From contig CALMQD010000611.1 of the NCBI GenBank assembly GCA_937871415.1, forward strand, positions 1-6,389: DNA of 6,389 bases. Direction: 5' to 3'. The notes beneath the pieces were generated by a model that did no database searches, was not told where the DNA came from, and worked only from the letters and a program-made list of their open reading frames with translations. The translations under genes were made by a program, and so were the position numbers. Of the stretch, positions 6,041 to 6,389 are shown piece after piece (positions within the stretch are counted from its first letter, which is position 1; each line of letters begins with the position of its first letter). This DNA comes from an uncultured Phycisphaerales bacterium (GTDB taxonomy: Bacteria > Planctomycetota > Phycisphaerae > Phycisphaerales > UBA1924).

Positions 6041-6389
6041 ATGAACAGTTCACGATTCCAGTTGAGCGCGAGTGTGCTCGCCTTCGCGTGCGGCCTGGCG
6101 CTGGCGGCGGGGGCGATGGCTCAGGGCGATCAATCGCCCAAGTCCGGCTCCGAGGTTCTGGGCGGGCCCAAGATCCAGGACCGCAACGTCCCGGGTCAGG
6201 TCGGCGCCTTCGGGGAGAAGGGCGAACTGCAGAAGCGGGCGAGCGATCGCCTGCCGCCCGGCGCGATGCGCCGGGCCCTCGAGTCCGCGATCGGACCCGA
6301 CGCGCCCGAGAGCGTCCGCGCCACCGCCGAGCAGCGCGAGAAGATCGAGAAGATCGTCCGCGACCACGAGGCGCAGGTCCGTGCGTACA
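6041..6389 (+). CDS. Secreted/periplasmic protein of unknown function (5' part, cut by window edge)
   Basis: The ATG at 6041 opens a frame of 116 full codons that is still open at the right edge. AAAGGGG at 6025-6031, nine bases upstream, supports this start. Residues 1-27 look like a Sec signal peptide: a short N-region with Arg5, an Ala/Leu-rich core and an AMA cleavage motif before Gln28. The mature part begins with a polar, Gly/Pro-rich segment (about 28-65) and continues into charged helix-prone sequence (ALESAIGPDAPESV, then TAEQREKIEKIVRDHEAQV). The last stretch resembles the EQ-rich helices of Spy/CpxP-like periplasmic proteins, but this is too little to assign a family. Cys17 lies in the hydrophobic core without a proper lipobox. 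It is divergent from ychF. Confidence 0.75.
   Translation, partial: MNSSRFQLSASVLAFACGLALAAGAMAQGDQSPKSGSEVLGGPKIQDRNVPGQVGAFGEKGELQKRASDRLPPGAMRRALESAIGPDAPESVRATAEQREKIEKIVRDHEAQVRAY

Noticed and set aside
6083..6091. Cys17 of the secreted protein as a lipoprotein lipobox
   Set aside because: The preceding residues are Ala-Phe-Ala rather than a Leu-Ala-Gly type motif, and a normal AMA cleavage site lies further on.
1..6389. CRISPR arrays, insertion sequences or transposase genes
   Set aside because: No regularly spaced repeats, no transposase motifs and no paired terminal repeats were seen.

Overview
The window looks like a chromosomal stretch of a GC-rich bacterium. The gene order tRNA-Gln, short GlmU-type uridylyltransferase, Prs, ribosomal protein L25, with YchF close by, together with a secreted alanine-rich protein, most resembles the planctomycete class Phycisphaerae. 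That placement rests on recalled gene order and protein style, not on a search, and is only moderately sure.

From left to right: ribosomal protein L25 (CTC-type, minus strand, running off the left edge); prs (minus, GTG start); a stand-alone GlmU N-terminal domain (minus) whose stop overlaps the prs start by four bases; tRNA-Gln(UUG) (minus); 437 bases with no convincing gene but with a strong hairpin next to the tRNA and several smaller inverted repeats; an AAA_14/DUF4143 ATPase gene (minus); ychF (minus); a 245-base divergent intergenic gap; and the 5' part of a secreted-protein gene (plus) cut by the right edge.

The left half reads as one minus-strand unit, tRNA-Gln > glmU-like > prs > rplY. 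It combines UDP-GlcNAc precursor synthesis, PRPP synthesis and a ribosomal protein. The GTGA overlap and a strong Shine-Dalgarno inside the glmU-like gene indicate translational coupling to prs.

The most unusual part is the ATPase gene. Its start codon abuts a perfect 24-bp AT-rich palindrome (4610-4633) that contains a TATACT box and no Shine-Dalgarno, so the mRNA may be leaderless and the palindrome may be an operator. Its base composition is lower in GC than the neighbouring housekeeping genes, which suggests acquisition. The gene just upstream, ychF, belongs to a family reported in E. coli to affect translation of leaderless mRNA; that link is speculative here.
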